A stretch of 64,000 nucleotides of DNA from Bacillus ndiopicus (GTDB taxonomy: Bacteria; Bacillota; Bacilli; Bacillales_A; Planococcaceae), in assembly GCF_000612805.1 (NCBI RefSeq), contig NZ_HG964405.1:71963-135962 (forward strand), written 5' to 3'. A program made the translations under genes and the position numbers. The notes below the pieces were generated by a model that was given only the letters and a program-made list of their open reading frames with translations, did not search any database and had not been told where the DNA came from. The first letter of the stretch is position 1. The number at the start of each line of letters is the position of its first letter. Below, piece after piece: positions 30,020 through 39,088 of the stretch.

Positions 30020-30060
30020 GAGTATCGGGAAAGCTAAAGCTTTTCTGGTACTCTTATTTT
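30020..30060 (+). terminator. Intrinsic terminator after M42 peptidase gene
   Basis: The stem GAGTATCGGGAAAGCT with AGCTTTTCTGGTACTC (G:U pairs) is followed by TTATTTT. Confidence 0.75.
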
Positions 30061-30090
30061 CTGGTTTTAGGAAATGAAGATAAATAAGGG

Positions 30091-30167
30091 AAACGCAGAT
30101 AACTCTTGGAATTCACAAATAAGTCATAAAAAAGCGCAGATAACCCATAAGAAAACGCAGATAACTC
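30091..30167 (+). repeat. Three short direct repeats (CGCAGATAAC)
   Basis: CGCAGATAAC occurs three times (near 30094, 30136 and 30157), each with A-rich flanks and twice followed by TC. Similar short dispersed repeats are common between genes in Lysinibacillus-like genomes. The remainder of the 360-bp gap before the next gene holds an AGACGCCC/GGGCGTC inverted pair (about 30210-30270) and no gene. Confidence 0.55.
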
Positions 30168-30319
30168 AAAAACTCGCGTAAATATGACATTTTCTTAATA
30201 CAAAATGAAAAAATAGAAGACGCCCAACGTTTAGAGGAAAGGCATCCTTTTTTGATATAAGGGCGTCCCTTATAGGGCGGTCAACTATTTGATTAATAAT
30301 TATATAGGAGATGACGACG

Positions 30320-30838
30320 TTGTTAGTGGCAATTGGCACACAAAATAAAGCAAAAACAAGTGCAGTGGAAAAGGTCATTCGTGCATATTTTCCGCAGGCA
30401 AGTTTTATTCATATCAATGTGGAATCAGGCGTAGCGGCGCAGCCTTTATCGAGTGAGGAAACACGACAAGGAGCAATAAACCGCGCAAAAAATACTTTGC
30501 AATATACAGAAGCAGATTGGGGTGTTGGCTTAGAGGGCGGTGTACATCTAATTGATAAGGAGATGTATTGCTGCAATTGGGGAGCGGTCGCATTAAGAGA
30601 TGGGACCGTCATAAGTAGTGCAGGGGCGCAATTTGTTTTACCTTTTGAAGTAGCAAGCGAAGTGCTGGGTGGGCAAGAGCTTGGACCAGTAATGGATGTC
30701 TTTGCTAAGAAAGAAAATACACGCCATAATGAAGGGGCGATTGGTATTTTTTCAAATGGCTTAATAGATCGACAACAAATGTTTGAGCATATAGTAACAT
30801 TATTAGTCGGCCAAATAATGTATCTAGATAGGAAATAA
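30320..30838 (+). CDS. DUF84 family protein, probable inosine/xanthosine triphosphatase
   Basis: 172 residues, YjjX-like ITPase fold. It has AIGTQNKAKTSAVEKVI at the start, GVGLEGGVH in the middle and ARHNEGAIGIFSNG-like sequence near the end. The family removes non-canonical ITP and XTP from nucleotide pools. TTG is taken as start: GGAG is 9 bp away, whereas the ATG 9 bp upstream directly abuts GGAG. Confidence 0.82.
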   Translation: MLVAIGTQNKAKTSAVEKVIRAYFPQASFIHINVESGVAAQPLSSEETRQGAINRAKNTLQYTEADWGVGLEGGVHLIDKEMYCCNWGAVALRDGTVISSAGAQFVLPFEVASEVLGGQELGPVMDVFAKKENTRHNEGAIGIFSNGLIDRQQMFEHIVTLLVGQIMYLDRK

Positions 30839-30908
30839 GCAATGTATTTGCACATTTGCATTTAAATAAATTACAATGTATTCTGTAATAGAAAGTGAGG
30901 GAGTTTGT

Positions 30909-31427
30909 ATGAATCGCAAATGGCTTCATGGTCTTGCAATTACGGGACTTGCATTTATGCTAACAGGATGTGGCAAGTCGGTGCAGGAGCAAATTGAAGT
31001 TGGGGTCGCGAGCGCTGAAACAATTTTTCAAGAAAGCGCTGAAGTGCCTAACACAACAATTGGTTCAATTGAATTGTTTGTACCCAAATCATACACAGTA
31101 GAGCAAGGTGCAAATGATATGAACTACATTTTAACTAAAGATAAAGATTCTTATATATTATTTGTGAATACGAATGAACAAGAGGATAGCAAGCTTCATT
31201 ACGATAATTTAATGGCTGATGAAGCTAAAAAAGTAGTAAAATCACAGGAAATCGAAACGGAAGATGAGTTTGGTTTTTCTGCAGTTGTTGAACATGATGA
31301 TGATCATTATGAATTAATCGTAAGCAGTGGCGGCATTAAAATGACGACGCTTTCTGAAGATCGCAAAATCGAAGAAAAGCTACATACGATGATGCAAATT
31401 GTTCGTTCTGTAAAAATTACTAAATAA
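30909..31427 (+). CDS. Putative lipoprotein
   Basis: 172 residues from the ATG after GTGAGGGAG. The N-terminus MNRKWLHGLAITGLAFMLTGC is a signal peptide with a lipobox ending at Cys21 (LTGC), so it is probably anchored to the outer face of the membrane. The rest has alternating strands, an acidic stretch around residues 90-125 and no recognised domain. It stands as a single gene with its own terminator. Confidence 0.78.
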   Translation: MNRKWLHGLAITGLAFMLTGCGKSVQEQIEVGVASAETIFQESAEVPNTTIGSIELFVPKSYTVEQGANDMNYILTKDKDSYILFVNTNEQEDSKLHYDNLMADEAKKVVKSQEIETEDEFGFSAVVEHDDDHYELIVSSGGIKMTTLSEDRKIEEKLHTMMQIVRSVKITK

Positions 31428-31439
31428 CTATATTTATAA

Positions 31440-31475
31440 AGCGTCCAATGCTACAGCAGGGCGCTCTTTTTGTTA
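31440..31475 (+). terminator. Intrinsic terminator after lipoprotein gene
   Basis: The stem AGCGTCC with GGGCGCT (one G:U), a 12-base loop and TCTTTTTG. Confidence 0.7.
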
Positions 31476-31492
31476 TAATATGATAGATTTGA

Positions 31493-31630
31493 AATACAGG
31501 GATTCGTTCTAAGGTTCAACAACTGAGTGACCCACACCATGCAGGCTTAAAAGAACTAGTGCAGATTAATTTGTGTAGTGACGATACGCAAGACCGAAAA
31601 AAATTTGAACTAGAGCTAGCCGATGCATAA
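31493..31630 (+). pseudogene. Possible gene remnant, 45 codons without a start
   Basis: An open frame with protein-like composition (VQQLSDPHHAGLKELVQ then DDTQDRKKFELEL) ends 23 bp before the DUF1444 gene. No start codon with a ribosome binding site is seen. It looks like the C-terminal end of a degraded gene, but chance is possible. In B. subtilis a thioredoxin-like gene (ytpP) lies here; no thioredoxin motif is visible. Confidence 0.3.
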
Positions 31631-31653
31631 TTGATTTAAAGGAAGTGACAAAT

Positions 31654-32469
31654 ATGAAATCCCTAGAACTTGTGGAAGTATTAAAAAAGCAACTTGGTGA
31701 GGAGCTTTTTGACTGGTCGTATGATAAAGAAACAGATAAAGTGCGCCTTGAACATAAAGTGTTACAGCGCGGTATGGACATTTCTCTATCTGAAATACTA
31801 GCGAAATATGCAACGAAAAAGCAGGTGGCAATCGATGAAGTTGTTTATACCATTGAACAAACATTTGCTGCCATGCTACAGGAGCAAGAGATAGGCTTCG
31901 AGCAACTATCGGCTATTTACCCTGTTATCCGTTCAGGCTCATTTCCGAAAACATCAAAGGATGGGCATCCTTTTATTACAACAGCACATACAGCAGAAAC
32001 GCAAATTTTTTATGCGCTTGATTTAGGGACGACTTATCGATTAATTGATGAAGCAATGCTAGAAAAGCTTAATGTTACAGCAGAGCAAGTGCGAGAAATT
32101 GCACGCTTTTCTGTAAAAAAGCTACCTACAGAAATGAAAAAAGATGAAGTGGCTGGCAACCTATATTATTTTATCAACCATAACGATGGCTATGATGCGA
32201 GCCGTATTTTGAACGAGCAATTTTTGAAGGAAATGGCAGCACAAATGGAAGGAGATATGACCGTTTCTGTACCACATCAAGATGTGCTAATAATAGGTGA
32301 TATTCGCAACGAAGTAGGGTATGATGTACTAGCACAGATGACGATGCACTTCTTTTCAGTTGGTGCAGTACCAATCACATCTTTATCGTTTATTTATGAC
32401 GAAGGCCATTTGGAGCCAATTTTTATTCTCGCAAAAAACAAAGTGAAAAAGGAGCAAGAGAAAAAATGA
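31654..32469 (+). CDS. DUF1444 family protein (YtpQ-like)
   Basis: 271 residues, conserved in Bacillaceae and of unknown function. It includes [33 protein letters not shown] and a C-terminal [21 protein letters not shown]. The ATG after AAAGGAAGTG is preferred over an upstream GTG within that site. Its end overlaps the YtpR gene by 4 bp (ATGA), so the pair is coupled as in B. subtilis. Confidence 0.85.
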   Translation: MKSLELVEVLKKQLGEELFDWSYDKETDKVRLEHKVLQRGMDISLSEILAKYATKKQVAIDEVVYTIEQTFAAMLQEQEIGFEQLSAIYPVIRSGSFPKTSKDGHPFITTAHTAETQIFYALDLGTTYRLIDEAMLEKLNVTAEQVREIARFSVKKLPTEMKKDEVAGNLYYFINHNDGYDASRILNEQFLKEMAAQMEGDMTVSVPHQDVLIIGDIRNEVGYDVLAQMTMHFFSVGAVPITSLSFIYDEGHLEPIFILAKNKVKKEQEKK

Positions 32470-33080
32470 ATGTAGCATACAACAAAGAGCATGTAGGTGA
32501 TGTGCTTTTAGTACAATTAGCAACGGAGAAAATTATTAAAACAGTAGTGGAGAAGCAAGGCGATGTAGCTTTGTTAAAAGAGGAAGCAACAGGTGAAGTA
32601 AAAGCATTCAACTTATTTAATGCTAGCAATTACATGGAGCTAACTGCGCAAGGGATTGTGGAGATGACACCAGAGCTTGTGGAAAAAATTGAAGCAGCAT
32701 TAACAGCAAACAGCGTAACATTATCATTAGATGTTGATTTTTCACCAAAATTTGTTGTTGGTTATGTAGAAACGAAAGAAAAGCATCCAAATGCCGATAA
32801 ATTAAGCGTTTGTACAGTTAATGTTGGCGCGGAAACGTTACAAATTGTATGTGGTGCACCAAACGTTGAAGCTGGGCAAAAAGTAGTTGTTGCAAAAATT
32901 GGCGCAGTGATGCCTTCTGGATTATTAATTAAGGAAGGGAATTTACGTGGGGTAGATTCATTTGGTATGTTATGCTCAGCACGTGAGTTAGAGATACCAA
33001 ACGCCCCTTCTGAAAAAGGGATTTTAGTATTAGATGCGGATGCTGAGGTCGGCACAGCGTTTGAAATTCCAACACGATAA
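32466..33080 (+). CDS. YtpR family tRNA-binding protein
   Basis: 204 residues. The N-terminal half is family specific. The C-terminal half is an EMAP/PheT-type OB fold: [54 protein letters not shown] and [15 protein letters not shown]. It probably binds tRNA or another structured RNA. AAGGAGC lies upstream of the ATG within the preceding gene. Confidence 0.9.
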   Translation: MNVAYNKEHVGDVLLVQLATEKIIKTVVEKQGDVALLKEEATGEVKAFNLFNASNYMELTAQGIVEMTPELVEKIEAALTANSVTLSLDVDFSPKFVVGYVETKEKHPNADKLSVCTVNVGAETLQIVCGAPNVEAGQKVVVAKIGAVMPSGLLIKEGNLRGVDSFGMLCSARELEIPNAPSEKGILVLDADAEVGTAFEIPTR

Positions 33081-33130
33081 AGTGTAGAGGTACGGTGAAG
33101 TAGGTAGATACTCCTTGTAGCCTTGATTGA

Positions 33131-33169
33131 TAAGATGACTTAGCGAGAAGCTTGAGTCATCTTTTTTTA
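33131..33169 (+). terminator. Intrinsic terminator after ytpR-like gene
   Basis: The stem AAGATGACTT with GAGTCATCTT followed by TTTTTAT. Confidence 0.85.
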
Positions 33170-33276
33170 TTTCCTCATTTCTGCTGCGTAATAACTGCCT
33201 CAAAAGGGCGAAATATGGTATGCTTTTAATATTCTATTCCTCAAAAAGATGAGGTTTTACAGAAAAGAGTGAGCAT

Positions 33277-35940
33277 ATGAATTGGTTTAAAAAACAAATA
33301 AATAAATTTTTATATACAGATGAACAATATGACGATTATGAGCAGGAGACTGAGCAATACGAACAGTATGAGCAGCCGCAGCAAAAGAAAAAAGCAGCCT
33401 TCCGATTTCCGCTTATTGCAGATGAAGAACTGATGGAAAAAAAGCCAGTACCTCCATCTATGCAACAGAGACAAGTAAACAACGTAGAAACTAATGATTC
33501 AACGTTTGAATTGCCTAAGTATTTACAAGAAGAGCAGCGAGCAGTTTATGATGTAGAAGTATCTGGTATTGGTGAATTATTGGCACGCAGACAAAAAAAC
33601 AAAGGGCAGACCAATGTGTTTCGTAGCAAGCCTCAAGAACGCCGTAATAATTTGACGAGAGAAGAGACAGACTTCTTAAATCCAACTAAATCGCGTACCA
33701 AAAGCGAACCAAGGCAAGAAACAAGTCATCCGTTACAAAACCGTAAACGCTTTATACCAACTGATGTACCATCGCCTGTTTATGGATTTGGTAAACCTAA
33801 GCCCATTGAACAATTGCTGCCCAAAAAAGAGAGAGCTGTTGCTGAAGAAGTAGAAGATAATCTTTCAAAACCGATTAAACAAGAAGAAATTCCTGTATTA
33901 GACCAGCAATTAGCTGAAGAGCCACATAAAGAGGAGATTATGCAACAGCAAGAACTGGCTGCAACAATTGAGGCGCCTTCCTTATCAACAATTGAATTAT
34001 TAGAGGATGGTCAAGCACCACAGCCAGTAGACATGAATACATCTGAATATAAGGATATAGAGCAACCGCCTATTATGGAGGAACAGGAAGAGTTTGATTT
34101 ACTGAGTGATTTAAAAGTGGAAAATTTAACAATTGAAAATTCAACAATTCATATCGGGCAACTGCATGTAGAGCAAACACCTCAAGCGGAATCAGGAAGC
34201 CGTTTACCATTTAATGTTTTAATGTTAAAGTCCGATAAGCAAAAGCAGCTGGCAAGAGAATTCGTCAAACAACATTTGCAACAACAAGAAATGAAAAGAG
34301 GAAAAGAGGAGCTAAAACAACAAGCTGAGACACCAGAAGTATTAATACAGCAGCAACATGGAGCGGAGGAACAATCGTTTGAACTTGCTTCGGCGCAGCC
34401 AGAAGCATTGCAAACTGTTCAAAAAGTAGCAGATGTTTCTGAACGGAAAAATAGAGTGGAGGAGCTGCCACATGTTCAAACTGATGTATCACTAGAGGAA
34501 CCTCAAACGGTACAAGAGGTACCTCAGCAAAAGCTACGCTATGAGAAGCCATCAACGACATTTTTAGCACCGCCTGAGCAAAAAACGGAAGATTATGATT
34601 GGATGGAGCAACAGGCGGAGGCATTGGTGGAGGCACTTTCTTATCATCAAGTGACTGCACAAGTTGAATCGATTATGCAAGGACCTGCTGTAACACAATT
34701 TGAAATTACAATCGGGCAAGGCACAAAAGTTAGCAAAATCCGCAATTTGTCAGATGACCTAAAGCTTGCACTAGCAGCAAAGGATATTCGTATTCAAGCA
34801 CCGATTCCAGGGAAGCGCACAATAGGTATTGAAATACCAAATTTAATATCTCGTGCTGTTCGATTATCAGAGGTAACAAATAGCGTAGGCTTTAAGGAAT
34901 CAGAATCTCCAATGGAAGCGGCACTTGGTTTAGATTTAACAGGTAAACCTGTCACATTAGATTTACGAAAAATGCCACACGGCTTAATTGCAGGTGCAAC
35001 AGGCTCAGGAAAATCTGTTTGTATTAACTCAATTTTGGTTAGTCTATTATATAAGGCCGATCCAAATGAATTAAAGCTGATGTTAATTGACCCAAAAATG
35101 GTAGAGCTAGCCCCATTTAATCATATTCCCCATTTAGTAAGCCCTGTTATTACAGATGTAAAAGCAGCCGCCGCTGCTTTAAAATGGGCTGTTGAGGAAA
35201 TGGAGCGTCGTTATCAGTTATTTATGCATGCAGAAGTGCGTGATATAACGCGTTATAATGCGATTGCTGAGGCAAACGGTCAATATGCACAAAAGCTTCC
35301 ATACTTACTAATTGTTATAGATGAATTAGCCGACTTGATGATGATGGCACCTACTGATGTAGAGGATGCGATTTGTCGTATTGCACAAAAAGCACGTGCA
35401 TGTGGTATTCACTTAATTGTAGCGACACAACGACCTTCTGTAGATGTTATTACAGGCTTGATTAAGGCAAATATTCCAACACGTATTGCCTTTGCTGTAT
35501 CATCACAAATCGATTCGCGCACGATTCTCGATATTCAAGGAGCAGAGCGTTTACTCGGGCGCGGAGATATGCTGTATTTAGGCAATGGTATGTCAGCACC
35601 ACAACGAATTCAAGGAACATTTGTAACGGATGATGAGATTGAAGAAGTAATTCGTTACGTTCGTAGTCAAGGGCAACCGGATTATATTTTTGAGCAAGAA
35701 GAGCTATTGAAAAAAGTTGAAACAATCGAAGCACAGGACGAACTTTTTGAAGAAGTATGTCGATTTGTTTATGAGCAAGGAACCGTTTCTACGTCGTCGA
35801 TTCAGCGTAAATACCATATCGGCTACAATCGCGCTGCAAGGCTAGTAGAAATGCTAGAAAAGCATGGGTTTGTGTCAGAACAGCGTGGGAGTAAGCCAAG
35901 AGAATCATTAATTACTGAATCTGATTTAGAAAACTTGTAA
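33277..35940 (+). CDS. sftA: DNA translocase SftA (FtsK/SpoIIIE family)
   Basis: 887 residues. The first 440 are Q/E-rich and probably disordered, without membrane helices, which separates SftA from SpoIIIE. The motor follows: Walker A GATGSGKS near residue 575 and Walker B LLIVIDELADLM near 680, with ATQRPSVDVITGLIKANIP after it. The C-terminal gamma winged helix (QGTVSTSSIQRKYHIGYNRA) should read polar DNA sequences. SftA moves chromosome ends away from the closing septum. murC lies downstream, as in B. subtilis, but after an unusually long gap. Confidence 0.93.
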   Translation: MNWFKKQINKFLYTDEQYDDYEQETEQYEQYEQPQQKKKAAFRFPLIADEELMEKKPVPPSMQQRQVNNVETNDSTFELPKYLQEEQRAVYDVEVSGIGELLARRQKNKGQTNVFRSKPQERRNNLTREETDFLNPTKSRTKSEPRQETSHPLQNRKRFIPTDVPSPVYGFGKPKPIEQLLPKKERAVAEEVEDNLSKPIKQEEIPVLDQQLAEEPHKEEIMQQQELAATIEAPSLSTIELLEDGQAPQPVDMNTSEYKDIEQPPIMEEQEEFDLLSDLKVENLTIENSTIHIGQLHVEQTPQAESGSRLPFNVLMLKSDKQKQLAREFVKQHLQQQEMKRGKEELKQQAETPEVLIQQQHGAEEQSFELASAQPEALQTVQKVADVSERKNRVEELPHVQTDVSLEEPQTVQEVPQQKLRYEKPSTTFLAPPEQKTEDYDWMEQQAEALVEALSYHQVTAQVESIMQGPAVTQFEITIGQGTKVSKIRNLSDDLKLALAAKDIRIQAPIPGKRTIGIEIPNLISRAVRLSEVTNSVGFKESESPMEAALGLDLTGKPVTLDLRKMPHGLIAGATGSGKSVCINSILVSLLYKADPNELKLMLIDPKMVELAPFNHIPHLVSPVITDVKAAAAALKWAVEEMERRYQLFMHAEVRDITRYNAIAEANGQYAQKLPYLLIVIDELADLMMMAPTDVEDAICRIAQKARACGIHLIVATQRPSVDVITGLIKANIPTRIAFAVSSQIDSRTILDIQGAERLLGRGDMLYLGNGMSAPQRIQGTFVTDDEIEEVIRYVRSQGQPDYIFEQEELLKKVETIEAQDELFEEVCRFVYEQGTVSTSSIQRKYHIGYNRAARLVEMLEKHGFVSEQRGSKPRESLITESDLENL

Positions 35941-36480
35941 GCGTACCAGTCGCTAAAATTTAACAGGAAGAGGGCTTTGATTAGCCTCTTTAGCACTCTT
36001 GTCCAGATTTTTTTCAAGCTGAATAGAAGTTAACCTAAAGTCGTCACGTCCTGAGACAACGGTTATCCGACCTGCGTCGAGCAGGTCTCTCTTTGAAATC
36101 TATGACATCCGCCAGGACATTTGAGGTAACACGGTGTTGGTTACTCAGTCGGTGCGTGTGTAGGGGGCGCTCTTAGAATTTCAGTGAGTTTTGTACATCC
36201 ATTGAATCAAGGGCTAGATAAGCATTCATCTCGCCACATGTGGAGGTAGGAGTTTTCTGTCGAATCAGGATAATTGTAAAAGAAGTTAGAATAGTCGTTC
36301 ATTTATTGTTCTACATATTTAGTGCTATAATAAATTAGGATTTTTGATCTCACATTAACAAGCAGTAATTCAACCGTATTAGTAGCAAAACGACAGATAT
36401 AGATATAAGACTCTCACTTCAATTTTTTAGATGGAATCAGGAAATTTAAGTGTGCGGTTAACTGCTTGTAATAGCCCTAT
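35941..36480. other. Long structured intergenic region between sftA and murC
   Basis: No gene is convincing here. A weak terminator-like hairpin (AAGAGGGCT with AGCCTCTT) lies at 35968-35990. A segment at about 36010-36250 is richer in GC than its surroundings. It holds GACCTGC/GCAGGTC (36069-36087), a CGTCCTG near 36048 matched by CAGGAC near 36115, and GTAAC/GTTAC pairs. Further on, ACAAGCAGT and ACTGCTTGT form a pair about 100 bp apart. It may be a dispersed repeat or a structured RNA. Confidence 0.45.
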
Positions 36481-36540
36481 TGGTAAAGCTAAACAAGCAA
36501 TGGAGATAAAGAGAATCTACCATTGATTGAAGTTTTACCA
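36481..36540 (+). repeat. Dispersed stem-loop element, copy B
   Basis: The lower stem TGGTAAAGCT pairs with AGTTTTACCA (10 bp, one G:U). The upper stem CAATGGAGAT pairs with ATCTACCATTG with one bulge. The 3' tail TTGATTGAAGTTTTACC matches the copies upstream of murJ and ccpA. It lies 63 bp before murC. Confidence 0.6.
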
Positions 36541-36603
36541 TAGTTGGATATATAAATTTTCTTCAATTTTAAACAGGATCAATGTATCCTAGGAGGTTTC
36601 AAC

Positions 36604-37908
36604 ATGACACGTTATCATTTTACAGGTATTAAAGGCTCCGGTATGAGCCCGTTAGCTCAAATTCTTTTTGATTCAGGCGAACAAGTTCAAGGCTCTGATG
36701 TAGAAACATATTACTTTACTGAAAAACCATTACGTGATAGAGGAATTACGATTTTACCATTCAATGCAAATAATATTGAACCAGGAATGACAGTGATTGC
36801 AGGTAATGCCTTTCCTGATGATCATCCTGAGCTTATACGTGCGCGTGAGATGGGTGTAGAAGTAATTCGCTATCATAAATTTTTAGGTGATTACAGTAAT
36901 CGCTATACTTCTATTGCCATTACGGGATCGCATGGTAAAACGTCTACGACGGGCTTGATGAGCCATGTTATAGGTGGTTATATGCCAACATCTTTCCTAA
37001 TAGGAGATGGAACTGGTGCAGGAACAGAAAATGCGAAATATTTCGTAATGGAAGCCTGTGAGTACCGTCGCCATTTTTTAGCGTATAATCCAGACTATGC
37101 AGTAATGACAAATATTGATTTTGATCACCCAGATTATTTTACAAGTGTTGAAGATGTGTTTAATGCATTCCAATCATTAGCAATGCAAGTGAAAAAAGCA
37201 ATCATTGCTTGTGGAGACGATGAGCAATTACAGCGTATTCAAGCACAAGTACCTGTTGTTTATTACGGCTTTGATGCCGAAAATGATTTTGCAGCGCGTA
37301 ATGTCGTTAAGACAACAGAAGGAACGGAATTTGAAGTATATGTACGCAATGAATTTTATGCAAAATTCTTTATTCCGCAATTTGGTGATCATGCCATATT
37401 AAATGCATTGGCAGTTATTTCTCTTAGCCATTATGAAGGAATACCAACGGATGTAATTCAAGAGCGTCTAGACACATATACAGGTGTAAAAAGACGTTTT
37501 ACAGAAACAGTTATCGGGAATACAGTATTAGTAGATGATTACGCACATCATCCAACTGAAATTGCTGCAACATTGCAGGCTGCAAGACAAAAATATCCTG
37601 AAAAGCAAATTGTAGCTGTGTTCCAACCGCACACATTTACACGTACTCAAACATTTTTACAGCAATTTGCGGATAGTTTAGCAGGTGCAGATACAGTATA
37701 TTTATGTGATATTTTTGGTTCAGCACGCGAGCAGTTAGGTGCATTAACAATTGATGCTTTAGCCCAGCTAGTTGAAGGCAGTAAAGTGCTACAATTAGAT
37801 ACAATTGAACAGCTCAAAGAGCATGAGGGGTCAGTATTATTGTTTATGGGTGCTGGTGATGTCAATAAGTATCAAACAGCATTTGAACAATTATTACAAA
37901 AAGTATAA
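36604..37908 (+). CDS. murC: UDP-N-acetylmuramate--L-alanine ligase
   Basis: 434 residues, the usual size. The N-terminal motif is [17 protein letters not shown] loop [11 protein letters not shown], then [11 protein letters not shown] in the central domain. [10 protein letters not shown] and [11 protein letters not shown] lie in the C-terminal domain. It adds L-alanine to UDP-N-acetylmuramate, the first peptide step of cell wall synthesis. AGGAGG is placed ideally before the ATG. Confidence 0.97.
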   Translation: MTRYHFTGIKGSGMSPLAQILFDSGEQVQGSDVETYYFTEKPLRDRGITILPFNANNIEPGMTVIAGNAFPDDHPELIRAREMGVEVIRYHKFLGDYSNRYTSIAITGSHGKTSTTGLMSHVIGGYMPTSFLIGDGTGAGTENAKYFVMEACEYRRHFLAYNPDYAVMTNIDFDHPDYFTSVEDVFNAFQSLAMQVKKAIIACGDDEQLQRIQAQVPVVYYGFDAENDFAARNVVKTTEGTEFEVYVRNEFYAKFFIPQFGDHAILNALAVISLSHYEGIPTDVIQERLDTYTGVKRRFTETVIGNTVLVDDYAHHPTEIAATLQAARQKYPEKQIVAVFQPHTFTRTQTFLQQFADSLAGADTVYLCDIFGSAREQLGALTIDALAQLVEGSKVLQLDTIEQLKEHEGSVLLFMGAGDVNKYQTAFEQLLQKV

Positions 37909-37988
37909 TTTGATTCCATATAATAGGCAGGATTTTTTGAAATGTTTGTCGAATCAGAAATATAATTAGCTATAGGAGGTCATTTTTC

Positions 37989-38462
37989 ATGGTAGTCGTA
38001 CTTTATATCGCTGCATTAGTCGCGGCAATCGGTTTTTTATTCTTATGTGTAAGTATCGGTATGACATTATTTTCAGTGAAAACAACATTAAACAATATTG
38101 CAGGAACAGTTGCAGGTATTGAAGGGCAAATGGAAGGTATCACACGTGAAACGACATCGCTGTTAACAAAAACAAATACACTTGCTGATGATATAACTGA
38201 GAAGGCAGAGAAGCTAAATTCAGTTGTTAATGCTGTGAAAGGCGTAGGCGAATCAGTGAGTGGTTTAAATGAATCTGTACAACGTATCACAAATTCTATT
38301 TCTTCTGAAGTCACAAAAAATGAAGAAAAAATTGCCCAAGTTGTTCAATGGAGTAATGTTGCGATGGGGATTGCTGATAAATGGCGCCAGCGCAAAGCGA
38401 TTAATCCAGATGATGTGACAGTTTACACTGTTGATGGTGTAAATGCTAAGCGCAAAAAATAA
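37989..38462 (+). CDS. DUF948 membrane-anchored coiled-coil protein (YtxG-like)
   Basis: 157 residues. An N-terminal membrane helix (residues 2-27) is followed by a long heptad-like helical region with IEGQMEGITRETTSLLTKTN and a basic C-terminus. In B. subtilis ytxG and ytxH belong to the general stress (SigB) regulon; that link is not visible in this sequence. ATAGGAGG precedes the ATG, and the gene is 18 bp from the YtxH-like gene. Confidence 0.88.
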   Translation: MVVVLYIAALVAAIGFLFLCVSIGMTLFSVKTTLNNIAGTVAGIEGQMEGITRETTSLLTKTNTLADDITEKAEKLNSVVNAVKGVGESVSGLNESVQRITNSISSEVTKNEEKIAQVVQWSNVAMGIADKWRQRKAINPDDVTVYTVDGVNAKRKK

Positions 38463-38480
38463 TGAGAGGATTGATATACA

Positions 38481-38945
38481 ATGACAGAGCAAAAAACGAC
38501 AAACTTACCTCAAGTGTATACGACTAGAAACGAAGATATTTACGGTGAGGAAACAGTGAATATGAAAGATTTTATTATAGGGGCATTGGTTGGAGGCATT
38601 GTAGGCGCAGCAGCAGGCTTATTATTAGCACCGAAATCTGGGCGTGATTTACGCGGGGCAGTTGCAACGCAAGCGGTATCATTACGTGATCGTAGTGTGG
38701 AGCTTTCATCTACAGCGAAAGAAAAAACAGTACAGTTATCAAGCCAATTAAAAGAGCAATCAACAAACTTAGTAGATAAAGTAAAGGCAAAAACAGCAAA
38801 GACACCGACTGTCTTTGATGATGGTACAGTTTCTTCAGAAGGTGAAGAACCACTAGATGAAATCATTAGCACAGTTGTAGAAGATGCTAAACAAGAAGTG
38901 CCTACTGAAGATATGTCTGAAATTGCACGTCCTTCATCAATTTAA
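38481..38945 (+). CDS. YtxH domain protein
   Basis: 154 residues. After a short polar N-terminus comes the YtxH motif, a glycine-rich membrane helix ending in LLLAPKSGRDLR (about residues 30-55). A helical, lysine-rich stretch and an acidic tail follow. Family members are small membrane proteins of the stress response with unknown biochemistry. An internal ATG at about residue 30 (MKDFIIGALVGG) is a possible shorter start; GAGG before the first ATG supports the longer form. Confidence 0.88.
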   Translation: MTEQKTTNLPQVYTTRNEDIYGEETVNMKDFIIGALVGGIVGAAAGLLLAPKSGRDLRGAVATQAVSLRDRSVELSSTAKEKTVQLSSQLKEQSTNLVDKVKAKTAKTPTVFDDGTVSSEGEEPLDEIISTVVEDAKQEVPTEDMSEIARPSSI

Positions 38946-38961
38946 GCTTATAAAATAAAAG

Positions 38962-39007
38962 TTGTCCGAAAAGCAGGCTAGCGCGCCGTTCTTCGGACAA
39001 TTTTTTG
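38962..39007 (+). terminator. Intrinsic terminator after ytxH-like gene
   Basis: The stem TTGTCCGAA with TTCGGACAA, a 21-base loop with inner GC pairs, then TTTTTTG. Confidence 0.9.
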
Positions 39008-39088
39008 CTTTATAAATTGAAATATTCAGCATTTAGAAAAATGTAAGTAATCTTGGAAAAATTAAAAACATTTTTTTACGATTTTAAA

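Noticed and set aside
33350-34660. Low-complexity Q/E-rich N-terminal part of SftA as a separate gene or frameshift
   Set aside because: The frame runs unbroken into the motor domain; SftA proteins usually have a long variable N-terminal region.
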